Source of the DNA: Corynebacterium pacaense
GTDB taxonomy: Bacteria > Actinomycetota > Actinomycetes > Mycobacteriales > Mycobacteriaceae
Direction: 5' to 3'
NCBI RefSeq assembly: GCF_900169525.1
Contig: NZ_LT821240.1
Location: 817,684 to 881,683 of the forward strand
DNA: 64,000 nucleotides
Position numbers and translations under genes: made by a program. The notes beneath the pieces were generated by a model. It did not search any database and was not told where the DNA came from. It saw only the letters and a list, made by a program, of their open reading frames with translations. Positions 50,611 through 60,171 of the stretch are shown in pieces. How positions within the stretch are numbered: position 1 is the first letter of the stretch; the number at the start of each line of letters is the position of its first letter.

Positions 50611-52110
50611 TTATTCTCCCGGCTCTACCTTGACCGTCTGACTGCGACCGCCCACGGTGATCTTGTATGTGATGGGTTCGCGAACGGCGTTCGCCTGTCC
50701 CGATGCCACGGCCTTCTCTCTGGCCAGTTGCTCCTGGGTCTTGCCCACGTTCTTCGGTCCCTCATCGCGTGTGGTGAAAAATCCCGGAGCCACGCCGGGG
50801 AAGAGCGCATTTGTCAGAACGTCCTCGTCGGTACCATCGAATCCGGGAAGGGATTCCGCCTCGGCGCGCAGCTGGTCCCACTCCGGCTCGAGCAGATCCG
50901 CCGGCCGCACGGTGATGGGCTCCTTCCTGGCCTGTGCCTCCGCCTGCCTGATCAGATCGGGATTGCGTTCGCCGATGCACTCCCCGTAGTAGCCGAGCAT
51001 GAGGTCGGCGAATTCCGCGGTGAGCACCTTGTAGCGGCCCATGAGCACGTTGAACACCGCCTGGGTTCCGACGATCTGAGAGGAGGGGGTGACCAGTGGC
51101 GGGTACCCTGCGTCCTTGCGCACGACGGGCACCTCGAGCATCACCTCATCCATGCGGTCGGCGGCCCCCTGGGCGCGCAGCTGGCCCTCCATGTTGGAGA
51201 GCATGCCACCCGGGATCTGCGAGAGGAAGATATTGGTATCCACCAGGGTCTTCGACTCGAATTCCGCGTACTTTGGGCGGACCTGCTTGAAGTGGTCGCG
51301 GATGTTGATCAGGCGGTGCATGTCCAGACCGGTTTCAAAACCGGTGCCCTCCAGCATCTCGGCGAAGGACTCGGTGGGATTGTGCCCCGGTCCCAGCGAC
51401 ATCGAGGAGATGGCGGTGTCCACCACGTCCGCGCCGGCCTCGATCGCCTTGAGCAGCGTCACCATGGTCACACCGGTGGTCGAGTGACAGTGAACGTTGA
51501 TCTGTGTCTCCTCGCCGTAGGTGTCCTTGATCCCGCGGATAATGTCATAGGCCGGCTGTGGTTTGAGCAGCGCCGCCATATCTTTAAGGGCGATGGAATC
51601 CGCCCCCATGTTCAGGAGCCGACCGGCCTGCTCGATGTAGCCCTCCACCGTGTGCAGCGGCGAGGTGGTGTAGCAGATTGTGCCCTGGGCGTGCCCACCG
51701 ACCTGCTTCACCGCGGACATCGCGCGCTCCAGGTTGCGGGGATCGTTGAGGGCGTCGAAGACACGGAAGACATCCATGCCGTTTTCCTTGGACTTCTCCA
51801 CGAACTTGTCCACCACCATGTCCTCGTAGTGGCGGTATCCCAGGAGGTTCTGCCCTCGTAGCAGCATCTGCAGGCGTGAATTGGGCATCAGTTCGCGGAA
51901 TGTGCGCAGCCTCTTCCACGGATCCTCGTTGAGGAAGCGGATGCAGGCATCAAAGGTCGCCCCGCCCCAGCACTCGACGCTCCAGTATCCGGCGTTATCT
52001 ATGTCCTCACATGCTCCGACCATGTCCTCCATGGCCATTCTGGTTGCCATCAGGCTCTGGTGCGCGTCGCGCAGGGCCACCTCGGTTACACCAATTTGTC
52101 TTGGGCTCAT
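50611..52110 (-). CDS. Pyruvate/oxaloacetate carboxyltransferase, transcarboxylase 5S type
   Basis: A protein of 499 residues. The TIM barrel has the metal and carbamate site residues Asp15 (LRDAHQS), Lys176 (ALKDMA) and His207/His209 (NVHCHSTTG), as in the 5S subunit of Propionibacterium transcarboxylase and oxaloacetate decarboxylase alpha. No biotinyl domain follows, so the carrier is the separate 1.3S-like protein. It exchanges carboxyl between oxaloacetate/pyruvate and biotin. It is the first gene of the operon; no membrane beta subunit is encoded nearby, which argues against a sodium-pump decarboxylase. Confidence 0.93.
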   Translation of the reverse strand: MSPRQIGVTEVALRDAHQSLMATRMAMEDMVGACEDIDNAGYWSVECWGGATFDACIRFLNEDPWKRLRTFRELMPNSRLQMLLRGQNLLGYRHYEDMVVDKFVEKSKENGMDVFRVFDALNDPRNLERAMSAVKQVGGHAQGTICYTTSPLHTVEGYIEQAGRLLNMGADSIALKDMAALLKPQPAYDIIRGIKDTYGEETQINVHCHSTTGVTMVTLLKAIEAGADVVDTAISSMSLGPGHNPTESFAEMLEGTGFETGLDMHRLINIRDHFKQVRPKYAEFESKTLVDTNIFLSQIPGGMLSNMEGQLRAQGAADRMDEVMLEVPVVRKDAGYPPLVTPSSQIVGTQAVFNVLMGRYKVLTAEFADLMLGYYGECIGERNPDLIRQAEAQARKEPITVRPADLLEPEWDQLRAEAESLPGFDGTDEDVLTNALFPGVAPGFFTTRDEGPKNVGKTQEQLAREKAVASGQANAVREPITYKITVGGRSQTVKVEPGE

Positions 52111-52273
52111 AACTTCTAAAGATAGAGGTGTTGTGTAGATCTCGCAGCCCTTCCCACAGTTCCATTAGTCACACCATATAACCTGGATCACAGTGCCAAA
52201 CGGGCGGTCAGTGGCACCTGCCGGGGCCGCTGAATCCACGCGTCCGCGGTGGAGGTCCCCGCCGACCCCCCCG

Positions 52274-52374
52274 CCCCGGTCATCGTGCCTTCCCGGCCCG
52301 TCAAGGTGATGATCCCTGACCACCTTCCCCTTATCTTCCACCGGTCAACTGCTCCCAGAGCCCCTTGTCAAAGG
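52274..52374. repeat. 101-bp perfect direct repeat, copy A
   Basis: Bases from CCCCGGTCATCG to CCTTGTCAAAGG are identical to 52543-52643. This copy is detached from any gene. Confidence 0.97.
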
Positions 52375-52537
52375 AGCTGCCGCGGTTGTCTGGGTGCTGT
52401 TCGGCGGACTGCTCAGCGGCAACTGGGAAACCATCATCACGCTGGTCGCGGTCCTCTGCGCCGGTGCCACGGCCTACATCGCCCCCAGCCGCATTGAATC
52501 CGCGCGACTACGGTAACCGTGATCGTGGCACCCCGAT
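52375..52537 (+). pseudogene. C-terminal fragment of a small membrane protein cut by the repeat
   Basis: Directly after copy A a frame reads AAAVVWVLFGGLLSGNWE, TIITLVAVLCAGATAYIAP and SRIESATTV to TAG 52537. It looks like two helices or a re-entrant pair, with normal codon bias. No start codon exists in frame, because the DNA upstream is the duplicated 3' end of the regulator gene. The remaining 52111-52273 stretch holds nothing I can name. Confidence 0.5.
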
Positions 52538-52542
52538 AGGCA

Positions 52543-52643
52543 GACCCCGGTCATCGTGCCTTCCCGGCCCGTCAAGGTGATGATCCCTGACCACCTTCCC
52601 CTTATCTTCCACCGGTCAACTGCTCCCAGAGCCCCTTGTCAAA
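52543..52643. repeat. 101-bp perfect direct repeat, copy B
   Basis: Identical to 52274-52374; its right 42 bp are the last codons and stop of the regulator gene (52602-54053), so this is the original copy. Confidence 0.97.
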
Positions 52644-54053
52644 GGCCACCGGAGATTTCGCGGACATGTGCTTGACGGCGTTGTCAAGCTTGGCCCACCA
52701 CACCCGCACGGCCTCCTCCTGATCCCCGCTCACCAGCGCACGGAGAATCCGGCGGTCATCGCTGAGTATCCTGTCGATGGCGGGCCGGTAGTCCAGTCGC
52801 AGCACCGAGATGAACATTCGAACCCTCAGCGTCAGTGCATGAAAACTCCTCGCGGTCTGAAGCAACCCGCTACTGTCGGCGATCTCCTGCTGGAAATGCA
52901 GATCGGCCTGGTCCACATGGACGGAGGTCCCGTGGACCGCCGCCGCCTCGAGCGAACGCAACGCGATGCGCGGAGCGAGCATACTGTGTCTGGGCTGTGC
53001 GCTGCAGGCCCGGAGAATGAGGGTGCCCAGCTGCCGCCGTGCGGCGTAGAGATCAATGATGTCCCTGCCCGAGACCTCCGGAATGGAAAAGGAGCCTTCA
53101 CCGAAGGTCAGCAGACCATCGTCGGTCATCCTCCGCATCGCGCTCCGCACGGTGGAAACCTGAATACCCATGTCCGAGGCCAGCATGGAGGGCGGGATCC
53201 GGTCGCCCGGTTGAAAACCTGAGTTCATGATCTCCTTGCGCAGAGAAATCGCGATCTGTTCGGTGATGGACAGTTCATTCTGCGGCAACCAGGGGGAATG
53301 CCGGGGTATGCGCTGGCCCGGAGCGGGATACTCCGGAAGCGGGAACGGATGTGAGTCAAAAACCTCGGAGGTTTCTCCTCCCTGTACGGACCGGCCGGAG
53401 GAGTGGAGACGCCGCCACCGGACCCCGTGCAGCCCCCGATCGGCGCGTTGGGCGAGTAGGGCGAGAAGATCTCCCGGTATGGAATCGGCGTCGGTGGTGC
53501 AGGCGGACAACGCCACGGCGACACCATCGAGGAAGTCATCCCAGGCAGGACCCCCGGGGCGCCACCGGATACTCCTCGTCCCTCCGGTCGACTCCTCCGC
53601 TGCCGCACCCCCGGAGTCTTCCAGGGGTTTGTTGGGCTTCCAGTCACGAGCACCGGAAACCCGGAGCGCCGCCATCACGGCGGTGGCCCGCCTGGCCGAT
53701 GCATGGACCTGGGTGCCCATGTGATCCCCGGATTCGGCGAGGACGATGGTGATCTCCGGGAACTCCACGGTGAACTCGACGATGTGGAGACGACCTCCCT
53801 CATCCGGAGCGCCTCCCCCAGCACCCGCCCGCCGGATATTCACAACCGCCCTGCTGACCACCGTCTGGCTCAGACCGGTCAGAGACGAGATCCTTCTCGT
53901 TGAGTAGTCACGGCTGCCCACTCGCGGGCCGGCGGTGGCGATGACACTGGCCACGATGTCATCGGCCGTCTCCTGAATCCGCGGTCGACCCGCACCCCGC
54001 CGGGTCTTATCTCCGCGCCCGCGGGTCCGCTCCGGGGTTGCTGCCATGCTCAT
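52602..54053 (-). CDS. GntR/FCD-type regulator with an extra N-terminal HTH domain
   Basis: A protein of 483 residues, twice the normal size. Residues 261-325 are a GntR winged helix (EQIAISLRKEIMNSGFQPGDRIPPS, cut short here; then QVSTVRSAMRRM) and 330-475 a helical FCD-like ligand domain (DQADLHFQQEIADSSG, SGDQEEAVRVWW). Residues 20-75 hold a second DNA-binding region (STRRISSLTGLSQTVVSRAVV); 80-200 is an alpha/beta part of unknown kind. Metal-binding histidines of classic FCD proteins are mostly absent. It is divergent from putA, so proline control is likely. Its 3' end is duplicated 168 bp farther on. Confidence 0.82.
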   Translation of the reverse strand: MSMAATPERTRGRGDKTRRGAGRPRIQETADDIVASVIATAGPRVGSRDYSTRRISSLTGLSQTVVSRAVVNIRRAGAGGGAPDEGGRLHIVEFTVEFPEITIVLAESGDHMGTQVHASARRATAVMAALRVSGARDWKPNKPLEDSGGAAAEESTGGTRSIRWRPGGPAWDDFLDGVAVALSACTTDADSIPGDLLALLAQRADRGLHGVRWRRLHSSGRSVQGGETSEVFDSHPFPLPEYPAPGQRIPRHSPWLPQNELSITEQIAISLRKEIMNSGFQPGDRIPPSMLASDMGIQVSTVRSAMRRMTDDGLLTFGEGSFSIPEVSGRDIIDLYAARRQLGTLILRACSAQPRHSMLAPRIALRSLEAAAVHGTSVHVDQADLHFQQEIADSSGLLQTARSFHALTLRVRMFISVLRLDYRPAIDRILSDDRRILRALVSGDQEEAVRVWWAKLDNAVKHMSAKSPVAFDKGLWEQLTGGR

Positions 54054-54214
54054 AATTTTGACTCAAAGGATTTCACAGAGCAAGCAATTCCTTTCTTTCC
54101 GGAATGCCAGCACCCACACTGACTTCTATCGCGCCACCCCGGGTGGCGCACCCGCCGGTGCCCGACCCGGGAACCGGGGAGGTCAAGAAACGGAACCGAT
54201 CGAGAAGAGGCATC

Positions 54215-57200
54215 ATGACTGCACACGTGTCCGGCACCACCCACCTGCCCGAGGATCTGGAAAGCATCACCGATGCCGCCGTGGATACGGTTCGCCGGTG
54301 GCTGGTGTCCAGCGAGGGAAGAGCCACACCCCACGCATCGGCCGCGCGTCTGTCAGCTGTCCTCTCCGACCCTAACGGACTCGACTTCACGGTTGGATTC
54401 GTCGACCGCGTGGTCCGAACGGAGGATGAGAGGGCCGCCGCCCGTGCCCTCACCGAACTCGGCGGCATCACTCCGAGGACGCTGCCCGCACTCGACCGGG
54501 CACAGATCCGTGTGGGCGCGGCCGTGGCACGGTATCTGCCATCCGTTGTCATCCCGGCTGCGCGTACCAGGATCCGATCCATGGTCGGCCACATGATCGT
54601 CGATGCCCGAGACAAACAGTTCAGCAGGGCCGTTGAGGAGCTGACCAGGGAGGGCAACCGCCTCAATATCAATCTGCTCGGTGAGGCTGTTCTGGGAGAG
54701 GACGAGGCGGACCGCCATCTCGAGGACACCCGTCGGCTCCTCGCCCGCCGGGATGTGGACTACGTATCGGTCAAGATATCCTCGATCACCTCCCTGATAT
54801 CGATGTGGGGCTTCGATGAAACCGTGGACCGCGTGGTCACACGCCTCACCCCGCTCTATCGTGAAGCGGCTGCCGCACCGCGCGGCTCCACGTTCATCAA
54901 TCTCGACATGGAGGAATACCGTGACCTGCGGCTGACCATCGAGGTCTTCCGTCGGCTCCTGTCCCTTCCGGAAACCAGGCACCTGGAGGCCGGAATCGTG
55001 CTTCAGGCCTACCTACCGGATGCCCTCGGCGCCATGCAGGAACTCTCGGCCTTCGCCGACAGTCGTGTCGCGGAGGGTGGCGCGGGAATCAAGGTCCGCC
55101 TGGTCAAGGGAGCAAATCTGGCCATGGAGCGGGTCCACGCGGAGATCGCCGGATGGCCGGTGGCCACCTGCGGATCCAAACAGGCAACGGATGCGAACTA
55201 CAAGCTCGTCCTGCACTGGACGTTGCAGCGCAAGCACATGAGGGGTCTGCGCATCGGGGTCGCCGGACACAACCTCTTCGATATCGCATTCGCCCATCTG
55301 CTCAGCGTGCGAAACGAGGTGACCGACCGCGTCGAGTTCGAGATGCTTCAGGGCATGGCCACTGAACAGGCCGCGGCCGTGAGCGAGGATGTGGGTCGGC
55401 TCCTGCTCTATGTTCCGGCCGTTCGCCCGGAGGAATTCGATGTGGCCATTTCCTACCTGGTCCGTCGTCTCGAGGAGAACGCGGCCAGCGAGAACTTCAT
55501 GTCCGGGATCTTCGATCTCAAACCCGGCAATGAGATCTTCCGCAGGGAGGAGGAGCGGTTCCGTTCCTCCATCGGGGATCTGGCGGAGATACTCAACCGG
55601 GGTGCCCACGATGCCCCCGCACCGAACCATCTTCAGGATCGGGAGGCTGAAGAGGAGGGGAACTCCGAGCCGGTGGACCATCCGGCGCTCCCGGAGTTCC
55701 GCAATGAACCGGACACCAACCCCGCCCTGGCCGCAAATCAGAGGTGGGCGCGCAGGGCGATGGAGCGTTCCGCCGAGCCCGGCTGGTTGGATCGGCAGGC
55801 CGGGCCACGGATCATCGAGAACTCACAGGTCGATGAATTGGTCAGCACCGCTCACAGTGCCGCGGCCACGTGGGCGGCTTCGCCCGCGGAGGATCGCGCG
55901 CGCATCCTTTTCCGCGCCGCCGATATCCTCGTCTCCCGGCGCGGCCACCTGGCCTCCATCGCGGCCGCGGAGGTGGGCAAATCCATCGCACAGTCCGATC
56001 CGGAGATCTCCGAGGCAATCGACTTCGCGAGGTACTACGGGCGGCAGGCCATTGAGCTGGAGAACGTGGACAATGCCGTGTTCACCCCCGACAGGGTGGT
56101 TCTGGTCACCCCTCCCTGGAACTTCCCCATCGCCATCCCCGCCGGATCGACCTTCGCGGCATTGGCGGCGGGGGCCGCGGTCATCCACAAACCCTCGAAG
56201 CCCAGCCCGCACTGCTCCATGGCAATCGTTGAAGCCCTGTGGGAGGCCGGCGTCCCCCGGGACGTGCTCCACGGTGTCTATCCGGCGGACCGCGAGGCCG
56301 GCCGTGCGTTGGTCAGCCATCCCAGAATTGACCGGGTGATCCTTACCGGCGCATCCGAAACCGCCTCCATGTTCGCCTCCTGGCGTCCGGAGCTGAAGAT
56401 CAGTGCGGAAACCTCGGGAAAGAACGCCATGGTGATCACGCCCGCCGCGGACCGCGATCTCGCGGTCGCGGATCTGATCATTTCCGCCTTCGGCCACGCC
56501 GGTCAGAAGTGCTCGGCGGCTTCCCTCGGCATTCTCGTCGACAGTGTCTACACCTCCGAACGCTTCCGGCGTCAGCTCGTCGATGCGGCATCCTCGATGG
56601 TGGTGGACTGGCCGAGCAATCTCAGTGCCACTATGGGTCCGCTGACGGAGCTGCCCGGCGACAAGCTCCGACGGGCGCTGACACAGCTCGATGAGGGTGA
56701 GAGGTGGTTGCTCGAGCCGAGGCAGCTCGATGATTCCGGACTGCTCTGGTCCCCTGGGATCAAGGAGGGTGTCAGACCCGGTTCATTCTTCCACCTCACC
56801 GAGGTCTTCGGCCCGGTGCTCGGATTGATGCATGCCAGGGATCTCGATCACGCCCTGGAACTCCAGAATGCCACGGACTTCGGATTGACCGGCGGTATCC
56901 AGAGTCTTGATCCCGAGGAGGTGCGGACCTGGATCGACGGTGTGCAGGTGGGCAATGCCTACGTCAACCGCGGGATCACCGGCGCGATCGTCCAGCGGCA
57001 GTCATTCGGCGGCTGGAAGAAGTCCTCGGTGGGCCTCGGCTCGAAGGCCGGTGGCCCCAACTACACCATGCTCATGGGTACCTGGCAGGACGCGACCAGC
57101 GTGGACGGGGAGAGCCGGGGAAGTGGGGATTCCATGGCGGATGCACTCATCGACCGCCTGCGCGGGCAGGAGCTTATCGACGCCCACGCCGCCGACTGGC

Positions 57201-57772
57201 TCACCGAGGCCGCCAGAAGCGACGATCGTGCGTGGTCCAAGGAATTCGGTACCACGCAGGACAGGAGCGCGCTGCGGAGCGAGGCCAATATCTTCCGCTA
57301 CCGGCCCGCGTCGGTGGTGCTGCGTGTCAGCCCGGACGCGGCCGCAGCCGACGTCGTTCGTGCCCTTTTCGCCGCCCGTCGTGCATGTGCGGACCTCAGG
57401 ATCGTCAGCGATCCCGGCTGCTCGGAGAAGGTCGCTGCGGTACTTGCCGTCGCCCCCTCACTGCTCGGGTTCGCATCGGCGCAGGTTGTCGATGACTCCA
57501 CGTTCGTGTCCAAACTTGCCTCCGGGGACTTCGACGATCAGGTCGGGATCAGGGTCCGGGTTCTCGGCTCAGTGACACGATTAACCCGCGAGCGTCTTGC
57601 CGCACGACCCGAAGTGGCGCTTCTCGACGACCCTGTCACCGCGTCCGGGCGCGTCGAGCTGCGTTTTTGGCTCAAGGAGCAGGCCGTCTCCATCACCCTG
57701 CACCGCTTCGGGAATCCCTCAGCCGCCTTCCGAGCACTGGCCGAGGAAATGTCCGCGGCTCAGCGGAGGTAG
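54215..57772 (+). CDS. putA: Bifunctional proline dehydrogenase / P5C dehydrogenase
   Basis: A protein of 1185 residues that oxidises proline to glutamate. The N-terminal proline dehydrogenase barrel (about 100-450) includes YVSVKISSI, GIKVRLVKGANL and NLFDIAFAHLL; the P5C (glutamate semialdehyde) dehydrogenase (500-970) has the NAD site PPWNFPIAIPAG, ETSGKNAM and the catalytic cysteine at 766 (GQKCSA). The last 200 residues match the extra ALDH-like domain of long PutA proteins. No ribbon-helix-helix repressor domain is present, so control probably comes from the divergent regulator. ATG 54215 follows AGAGG; an upstream frame extension is not needed. Confidence 0.94.
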   Translation: MTAHVSGTTHLPEDLESITDAAVDTVRRWLVSSEGRATPHASAARLSAVLSDPNGLDFTVGFVDRVVRTEDERAAARALTELGGITPRTLPALDRAQIRVGAAVARYLPSVVIPAARTRIRSMVGHMIVDARDKQFSRAVEELTREGNRLNINLLGEAVLGEDEADRHLEDTRRLLARRDVDYVSVKISSITSLISMWGFDETVDRVVTRLTPLYREAAAAPRGSTFINLDMEEYRDLRLTIEVFRRLLSLPETRHLEAGIVLQAYLPDALGAMQELSAFADSRVAEGGAGIKVRLVKGANLAMERVHAEIAGWPVATCGSKQATDANYKLVLHWTLQRKHMRGLRIGVAGHNLFDIAFAHLLSVRNEVTDRVEFEMLQGMATEQAAAVSEDVGRLLLYVPAVRPEEFDVAISYLVRRLEENAASENFMSGIFDLKPGNEIFRREEERFRSSIGDLAEILNRGAHDAPAPNHLQDREAEEEGNSEPVDHPALPEFRNEPDTNPALAANQRWARRAMERSAEPGWLDRQAGPRIIENSQVDELVSTAHSAAATWAASPAEDRARILFRAADILVSRRGHLASIAAAEVGKSIAQSDPEISEAIDFARYYGRQAIELENVDNAVFTPDRVVLVTPPWNFPIAIPAGSTFAALAAGAAVIHKPSKPSPHCSMAIVEALWEAGVPRDVLHGVYPADREAGRALVSHPRIDRVILTGASETASMFASWRPELKISAETSGKNAMVITPAADRDLAVADLIISAFGHAGQKCSAASLGILVDSVYTSERFRRQLVDAASSMVVDWPSNLSATMGPLTELPGDKLRRALTQLDEGERWLLEPRQLDDSGLLWSPGIKEGVRPGSFFHLTEVFGPVLGLMHARDLDHALELQNATDFGLTGGIQSLDPEEVRTWIDGVQVGNAYVNRGITGAIVQRQSFGGWKKSSVGLGSKAGGPNYTMLMGTWQDATSVDGESRGSGDSMADALIDRLRGQELIDAHAADWLTEAARSDDRAWSKEFGTTQDRSALRSEANIFRYRPASVVLRVSPDAAAADVVRALFAARRACADLRIVSDPGCSEKVAAVLAVAPSLLGFASAQVVDDSTFVSKLASGDFDDQVGIRVRVLGSVTRLTRERLAARPEVALLDDPVTASGRVELRFWLKEQAVSITLHRFGNPSAAFRALAEEMSAAQRR

Positions 57773-60171
57773 CGCCCTGTCACCGATTCGGCACTAGCTG
57801 CGATCTCCTCCGCCGTGCCGGTGGCCACCACCCTTCCGCCATGGCTGCCACCACCCGGTCCGATGTCGATGACATGGTCCGCGGAGCGCAGCACCTCAAG
57901 ATCATGCTCAATCACCACCACGGTGTGTCCGGCATCGACTAGAGCCTGGAACTGCTCGATCAACAGGTCCACATCGCTCGGGTGCAACCCGGTGGTCGGC
58001 TCATCCAACAGGTACAGGGTGTGCCCCCGTGCCGACCGCCGAAGCTCCGCAGCCAGTTTAACCCGCTGGGCCTCTCCCCCGGAAAGCTCGGTGGCGGGTT
58101 GCCCGAGGCGCGCGTAGCCCAGACCGACGTCCGAAAGGGCTTCCAGCGCTTTGTAAATCCCCGGCTGGCCTGAGAACAGATCCCTGGCCGAGTCGACGGT
58201 GCGGGCGAGAACATCGGCAATGCTCATGCCCTCCCACCTGACCTTGAGCGTCTCTGCGTTGTAGCGGGCTCCGTGGCAGGTGGGACACGGTGCCGTTGTA
58301 CCGGGCAGGAAGAGCAGTTCGACGGAAACCGTTCCCTGCCCCTGGCATGTTTCGCAGCGCCCACCGGGGACATTGAAGGAAAATCTACTGGAGTTCCATC
58401 CACGGGAACCTGCCTCGGGTGTCCCCGCGAAAAGCGCACGCACCTGATCGAACAGTCCCGTGTAGGTGGCGATCGTGGACCTGGGGGTTCGCCCAATGGG
58501 CTTCTGATCAACTTCGACCATCCTGGTCACGGACTCCGCACCCGACAGTCCCGCGGGAGTATGTCCGGAGAACATCTCCCGCAGATCGGGTGCGAGGACC
58601 CGATCAATGAGAGTCGTTTTTCCCGAGCCGCTGACGCCGGAAACCACCGTGAATGCATGGAGTGGGATGTCCACATCGACGCCCTTGAAGTTCCGAATAT
58701 GAATGTCTTTCAGATGCAGGAACGTTCCGAGGTTGCGGTGGCGCGGAATACCGACGGCATCCCTCCGGAACAGATAGGGTCGCGTATGTGATGCGGCAAC
58801 ATCCGCGAGCCCCTCCACGGGTCCCGAGTAGAGGACGCGTCCGCCGTCCTCACCCGCGCCTGGTCCGATGTCGACGATCCAGTCCGCCCCGGCTGCCACA
58901 CGCATATTGTGTTCCACGATCAGCACGGTGTTTCCCTGCTCTCGCAGTTCATTCAGTGCCCCGATAACACGGTCGGTGTCGCTGGGATGCAGTCCGCTGG
59001 AGGGCTCGTCCAGGACGTAGAGGACACCAAAGAGGCCGGATCTCAGTTGAGCGGCGAGCCTCAACCTCTGCAACTCCCCGGATGACAGTGAGGGTGCACT
59101 CCGGTTGATGGCCAGATAGTCCAGTCCCAGATCCCTCACGGTGGCTATGCGCTTCCGGAGGTCCCTGGCAAGGGCGACGGCCACCTCCGTCGTCTCGCCC
59201 GAGTCAGGTGAGACGACGGCCGCCACCGGATTCCTCAGCTCCGCGGTCGGACGAAGGATCTCATCAACATCCGAGATGGGGAGCTGCTGCATCTGATCGA
59301 TGCTCTGTCCGGCGAAGGTCACTTTCAGCGCCTCCGGATTGATTCCCGTCCCCCGGCAGGTGACGCAGGGTTCCTCTGTGGTGAAACTCCTGGCGCGTCC
59401 GCGGTTTCTTTCCGAGTTCGATGAGTCGAGCGTGTGCAGGATATATCGCCGGGCGCTGGCGAAGGTTCCCCTGTAGGTGGTACTGCGGTTCCCGGGGTGC
59501 ACCGTGACCGTGGGCTGTTCATCCGTAAAGAGGATCCACCTGCGTGTCTCCGCCGGAAGCTCGCGCCAGGGACGATCGAGGTCAACGCCCATCTCCTTCA
59601 GAATGTCCCTGTAGTTCTGCCCCTGCCAGGCTCCGGGCCACGCAGCAACCGCGCCGTCCCGGATACTGAGCGCCGGGTTGTGAACGAGGGTGTCCTCGGT
59701 GACCTCGGTGATTACTCCGCTTCCCTGGCACACGGGACAGACCCCGGCCACGGTGTTCGGTGAGAAGGCATCGGAATCCAGTCGACTGGTCGTTCCCTGC
59801 GGATAGCTCCCGGCGCGGGAATAGAGCATGCGCAAAGAATTGCCGATCCTGGTCATCGTGCCCACGGTGGTGCGCTCCGATGGCACTCCCCTCCGTTGCT
59901 GGAGCGCCAATGCCATCGGCAATCCGGTGATATCGCCAACATGTGGCGCGCCCACCTGCTGAATCAGACGTCGGGCATAGGGTGCGACAGATTCCAGGTA
60001 TCGGCGCTGCGCCTCGGCGTAGATCGTGCCGAAAGCCAGTGTGGACTTCCCCGATCCGCTGACCCCGGTGAACACGATCAGCTTGTCGCGCGGTATCTCC
60101 ACATCGACTGACCGCAGATTGTGGTCCGCAGCCTCGGTGACGGTGATGAAACCCTTGCGTGAATCCGACAT
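57760..60171 (-). CDS. UvrA-like ABC protein (UvrA2 type)
   Basis: A protein of 803 residues with two ABC halves: Walker A GVSGSGKS at 36-43 and again near 545, signatures LSSGELQRLRLA and LSGGEAQRVKLA, and zinc sites CPVCQGSG/CVTCRGTG and CETCQGQG/CPTCHGARYN. It is about 150 residues shorter than UvrA and has no room for the UvrB-binding region, as in UvrA2 proteins, which are linked to drug or DNA-damage tolerance. ATG 60171 is chosen. It overlaps the end of convergent putA by 13 bp. Confidence 0.88.
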   Translation of the reverse strand: MSDSRKGFITVTEAADHNLRSVDVEIPRDKLIVFTGVSGSGKSTLAFGTIYAEAQRRYLESVAPYARRLIQQVGAPHVGDITGLPMALALQQRRGVPSERTTVGTMTRIGNSLRMLYSRAGSYPQGTTSRLDSDAFSPNTVAGVCPVCQGSGVITEVTEDTLVHNPALSIRDGAVAAWPGAWQGQNYRDILKEMGVDLDRPWRELPAETRRWILFTDEQPTVTVHPGNRSTTYRGTFASARRYILHTLDSSNSERNRGRARSFTTEEPCVTCRGTGINPEALKVTFAGQSIDQMQQLPISDVDEILRPTAELRNPVAAVVSPDSGETTEVAVALARDLRKRIATVRDLGLDYLAINRSAPSLSSGELQRLRLAAQLRSGLFGVLYVLDEPSSGLHPSDTDRVIGALNELREQGNTVLIVEHNMRVAAGADWIVDIGPGAGEDGGRVLYSGPVEGLADVAASHTRPYLFRRDAVGIPRHRNLGTFLHLKDIHIRNFKGVDVDIPLHAFTVVSGVSGSGKTTLIDRVLAPDLREMFSGHTPAGLSGAESVTRMVEVDQKPIGRTPRSTIATYTGLFDQVRALFAGTPEAGSRGWNSSRFSFNVPGGRCETCQGQGTVSVELLFLPGTTAPCPTCHGARYNAETLKVRWEGMSIADVLARTVDSARDLFSGQPGIYKALEALSDVGLGYARLGQPATELSGGEAQRVKLAAELRRSARGHTLYLLDEPTTGLHPSDVDLLIEQFQALVDAGHTVVVIEHDLEVLRSADHVIDIGPGGGSHGGRVVATGTAEEIAASAESVTGRYLR

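Noticed and set aside
50611-52110. Oxaloacetate decarboxylase sodium pump
   Set aside because: No gene for the membrane beta subunit lies in the operon and the small subunit has no membrane helix.
52274-52643. Insertion sequence or CRISPR as the source of the 101-bp repeat
   Set aside because: There are only two copies, no terminal inverted repeats, no transposase, and one copy is plainly the 3' end of a chromosomal gene.
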